Source: an uncultured Collinsella sp. | Lineage (GTDB): Bacteria; Actinomycetota; Coriobacteriia; Coriobacteriales; Coriobacteriaceae | Assembly (NCBI GenBank): GCA_938023085.1 | Contig: CALHDP010000107.1 | Span: 1-6,874, forward strand | DNA: 6,874 bases | Direction of reading: 5' to 3' | Part shown: positions 5,863 to 6,874 of the stretch, in pieces | Position numbering within the stretch: the first letter of the stretch is position 1 | How the letters are laid out: each line of letters begins with the position of its first letter | Program-made: the position numbers and the translations under genes | Notes under the pieces: generated by a model | What the model was told of the DNA's origin: nothing | Database searches by the model: none | The model's input: the letters and a program-made list of their open reading frames with translations, nothing else

Positions 5863-6567
5863 TCAGTCTTCGATTTCGGGGTTAAGAAAGTCAATGTCCT
5901 CGTCCTCGGGATGTGCGACGGCATTTTTAATGGCCATGCCGCCCTTTACCGTATAGATGATTCCGGTGAGCATGGAGAAGATCACGCCACCGTAGACAAA
6001 GAAGATGCCAAGTGGCACGGGGGTGCCATTAAGGCCAGGGAAGCTGTTAAGCGACGCAGGGAGCAGATTCCAGCCGTCCACGATGGGGATACCCAGCAGC
6101 ATGAGCGAAAAGCCGGTCATGAGCAGCGCCGTGGCGATCTTTCCGGGAAACACGACATCGATGGGACGACGGTGGTAATGGCGCACGATGAGCGTGCCAA
6201 GGCCCAGGTAGATGTCGCGACCGATGATGAGCACGCAGACCCAGATGGGCAGCTCGCCACGGACCACCAGACCCAAGACACCCGTAAACAGCAGCGCGCG
6301 GTCGCAGATGGGATCCATGATCTTGCCGAGCCACGAGACGGTCTTGGTCATGCGTGCGATCTGACCGTCCATCCAGTCGGTGGAGGCAGCGATGGCGTAG
6401 ATCACGATGGCGACGATACGGTTGTTATCCGTCACAAACAGGTACAGAAAGACGAGCGTGAGGATCAGGCGCGTAAAGGTGATGAAATTGGAGATCGTGA
6501 AGATCTTATTCGACGGGTAATCGGAAGTGCCGATAAGCTCCTTTTTGATCTTCTTTTTGATTCCCAC
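5863..6567 (-). CDS. pgsA: CDP-alcohol phosphatidyltransferase (PgsA-like)
   Basis: Integral membrane enzyme that transfers a phosphatidyl group from CDP-diacylglycerol to an alcohol, most likely glycerol 3-phosphate (phosphatidylglycerophosphate synthase). With the GTG start there are 234 residues. The full family signature is present: Asp64, Asp67-Gly68, Ala71-Arg72, eight residues, Gly81, Asp85 and Asp89 (DWMDGQIAR then GKIMDPICD). Hydrophobic segments lie near 28-45, 50-63, 91-102, 106-126, 145-165 and 186-208; the tail 218-234 is acidic. GTG at 6567 is chosen because GGGGGAG sits 4 nt upstream and IKKKIKKELIG plus ITISNFITFTR-type entry is a normal family start. Reading on to ATG at 6693 adds 42 residues without resemblance to the family. 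First gene of the run, with a candidate promoter just upstream. In mycobacteria pgsA2 also lies a few genes before garA; that paralogue's substrate is less certain, so a cardiolipin-synthase-type role is the alternative. Confidence 0.9.
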   Translation of the reverse strand: MGIKKKIKKELIGTSDYPSNKIFTISNFITFTRLILTLVFLYLFVTDNNRIVAIVIYAIAASTDWMDGQIARMTKTVSWLGKIMDPICDRALLFTGVLGLVVRGELPIWVCVLIIGRDIYLGLGTLIVRHYHRRPIDVVFPGKIATALLMTGFSLMLLGIPIVDGWNLLPASLNSFPGLNGTPVPLGIFFVYGGVIFSMLTGIIYTVKGGMAIKNAVAHPEDEDIDFLNPEIED

Positions 6568-6571
6568 AGGA

Positions 6572-6578
6572 CTCCCCC
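6572..6578 (-). promoter_or_regulatory. Ribosome binding site deciding the pgsA start
   Basis: On the - strand GGGGGAG, 4 nt before the GTG at 6567. The far upstream ATG at 6693 has GGAGG only 13 nt away, which is too distant. Confidence 0.7.
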
Positions 6579-6603
6579 GCTGGTTAACGACAAAACTTTC
6601 GAT

Positions 6604-6632
6604 ACTATACCCGTTCCGACGATGTCTATCCA
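6604..6632 (-). promoter_or_regulatory. Candidate promoter of the pgsA gene run
   Basis: On the - strand TGGATA (6632-6627), a 17-nt gap and TATAGT (6609-6604). The transcript would begin near 6597, giving a leader of about 30 nt before the GTG at 6567. This supports the short form of PgsA, because the upstream ATG codons would lie before the transcript start. The -35 is a modest match. Confidence 0.45.
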
Positions 6633-6695
6633 GCGAAGCCATAGAGAGTCCAGACATGAGGAAGGCATTTTTGGGCGGCGAGGGTTTTCGCATTT

Positions 6696-6752
6696 GTGTA
6701 CATCAGCCTCCAAACATGTCGAATAATGTCGTTTTTGGTGGCTGATGCACAC
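6696..6752. repeat. Near-perfect inverted repeat upstream of pgsA
   Basis: Arms 6696-6714 and 6734-6752 pair at 17 of 19 positions (GTGT, CATCAGCC and CCAAA blocks, with single mismatches at 6700/6748 and 6709/6739) around a 19-nt loop. The loop holds ATGTCG twice (6716-6721, 6726-6731). In - strand RNA the 3' arm contains GGAGG and a TGATG stop-start. No T tract follows on the - strand; the + strand has only GTTTTGATT. Terminator, leader structure or protein-binding site cannot be told apart from this alone. Confidence 0.7.
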
Positions 6753-6873
6753 GTTTTGATTCGGTAATCACATCGAGCGGGAACGTTGTTCCTTTAAGCA
6801 AAATAACCATGGTGATTAAAAGACGATATGAGAAAGCCATTGGGGCCGCCTCCCCCGCGGCGCAGCTTCTTTC
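6703..6873 (-). CDS. Doubtful small ORF or tail of an upstream gene
   Basis: A frame open from the window edge to TGA at 6705-6703, 56 residues, ending KTTLFDMFGG. An internal ATG at 6840 would give a 45-residue product with a hydrophobic start (LLITMVILL); it has GGGGGAGG 8 nt upstream, a good spacing. The stop overlaps an ATG (TGATG). I do not recognise the protein. Base use is more AT-rich than in the downstream genes, which argues that it may be non-coding. It could be the end of a gene lying outside the window, a small membrane peptide, or chance. Confidence 0.25.
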   Translation of the reverse strand, partial: ERSCAAGEAAPMAFSYRLLITMVILLKGTTFPLDVITESKRVHQPPKTTLFDMFGG

Positions 6874-6874
6874 C

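Noticed and set aside
5911..6726. Long + strand frame (271 codons) opposite pgsA
   Set aside because: Very rich in H, D and R without a recognisable fold, antisense to a clear CDP-alcohol phosphatidyltransferase.
6845..6861. GCCGC/GCGGC mini-hairpin near the right edge
   Set aside because: Only 5 bp with no T tract; could be chance in a GC-rich patch and the window ends too soon to judge.

Overview
The window looks like chromosome from an anaerobic gut actinobacterium of the class Coriobacteriia, probably Collinsella or a close relative. This rests on two things: an actinobacterial pgsA - GarA-like FHA - FtsR-like MerR gene order, and neighbouring DUF1836 and DegV genes of the kind usually seen in anaerobic gut Gram-positives. 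The genus is inferred from general resemblance, not from a search.

Left part (1-1645, + strand): the 3' end of a thioredoxin reductase gene cut by the window edge, its intrinsic terminator (920-961), then a DUF1836 family (MerR-like helix-turn-helix) regulator gene. A strong terminator at 1658-1699 serves both this gene and the convergent DegV (fatty-acid-binding/FakB-like) gene at 1719-2585 on the - strand.

Right part (2694-6874, - strand): five co-directional genes with short gaps, read from right to left. They are a CDP-alcohol phosphatidyltransferase (pgsA-like), a GarA/OdhI-like FHA protein, an FtsR-like MerR regulator, adenine phosphoribosyltransferase (apt), and a secreted coiled-coil NlpC/P60 peptidoglycan hydrolase. 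An intrinsic terminator at 2694-2726 closes the run. The theme, apart from apt, is membrane lipid synthesis, Ser/Thr-kinase signalling, division control and cell-wall hydrolysis. The only stretch over 300 bases without a confident gene is 6568-6874. It holds a likely pgsA promoter, a 19-position near-perfect inverted repeat and a small, doubtful reading frame that may be the tail of an upstream gene.

The most interesting signal is a pair of closely related palindromes, one just upstream of the DUF1836 gene (970-998) and one just upstream of the DegV gene (2643-2673). They share 23 of 29 bases, and two of the base differences are matched on both arms so that the palindrome is kept. This predicts a small regulon in which the DUF1836 protein binds both sites, controlling itself and a fatty-acid-binding protein. 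The second notable signal is that the FHA protein keeps only one of the two threonines of the mycobacterial/corynebacterial ETTS phosphorylation motif.
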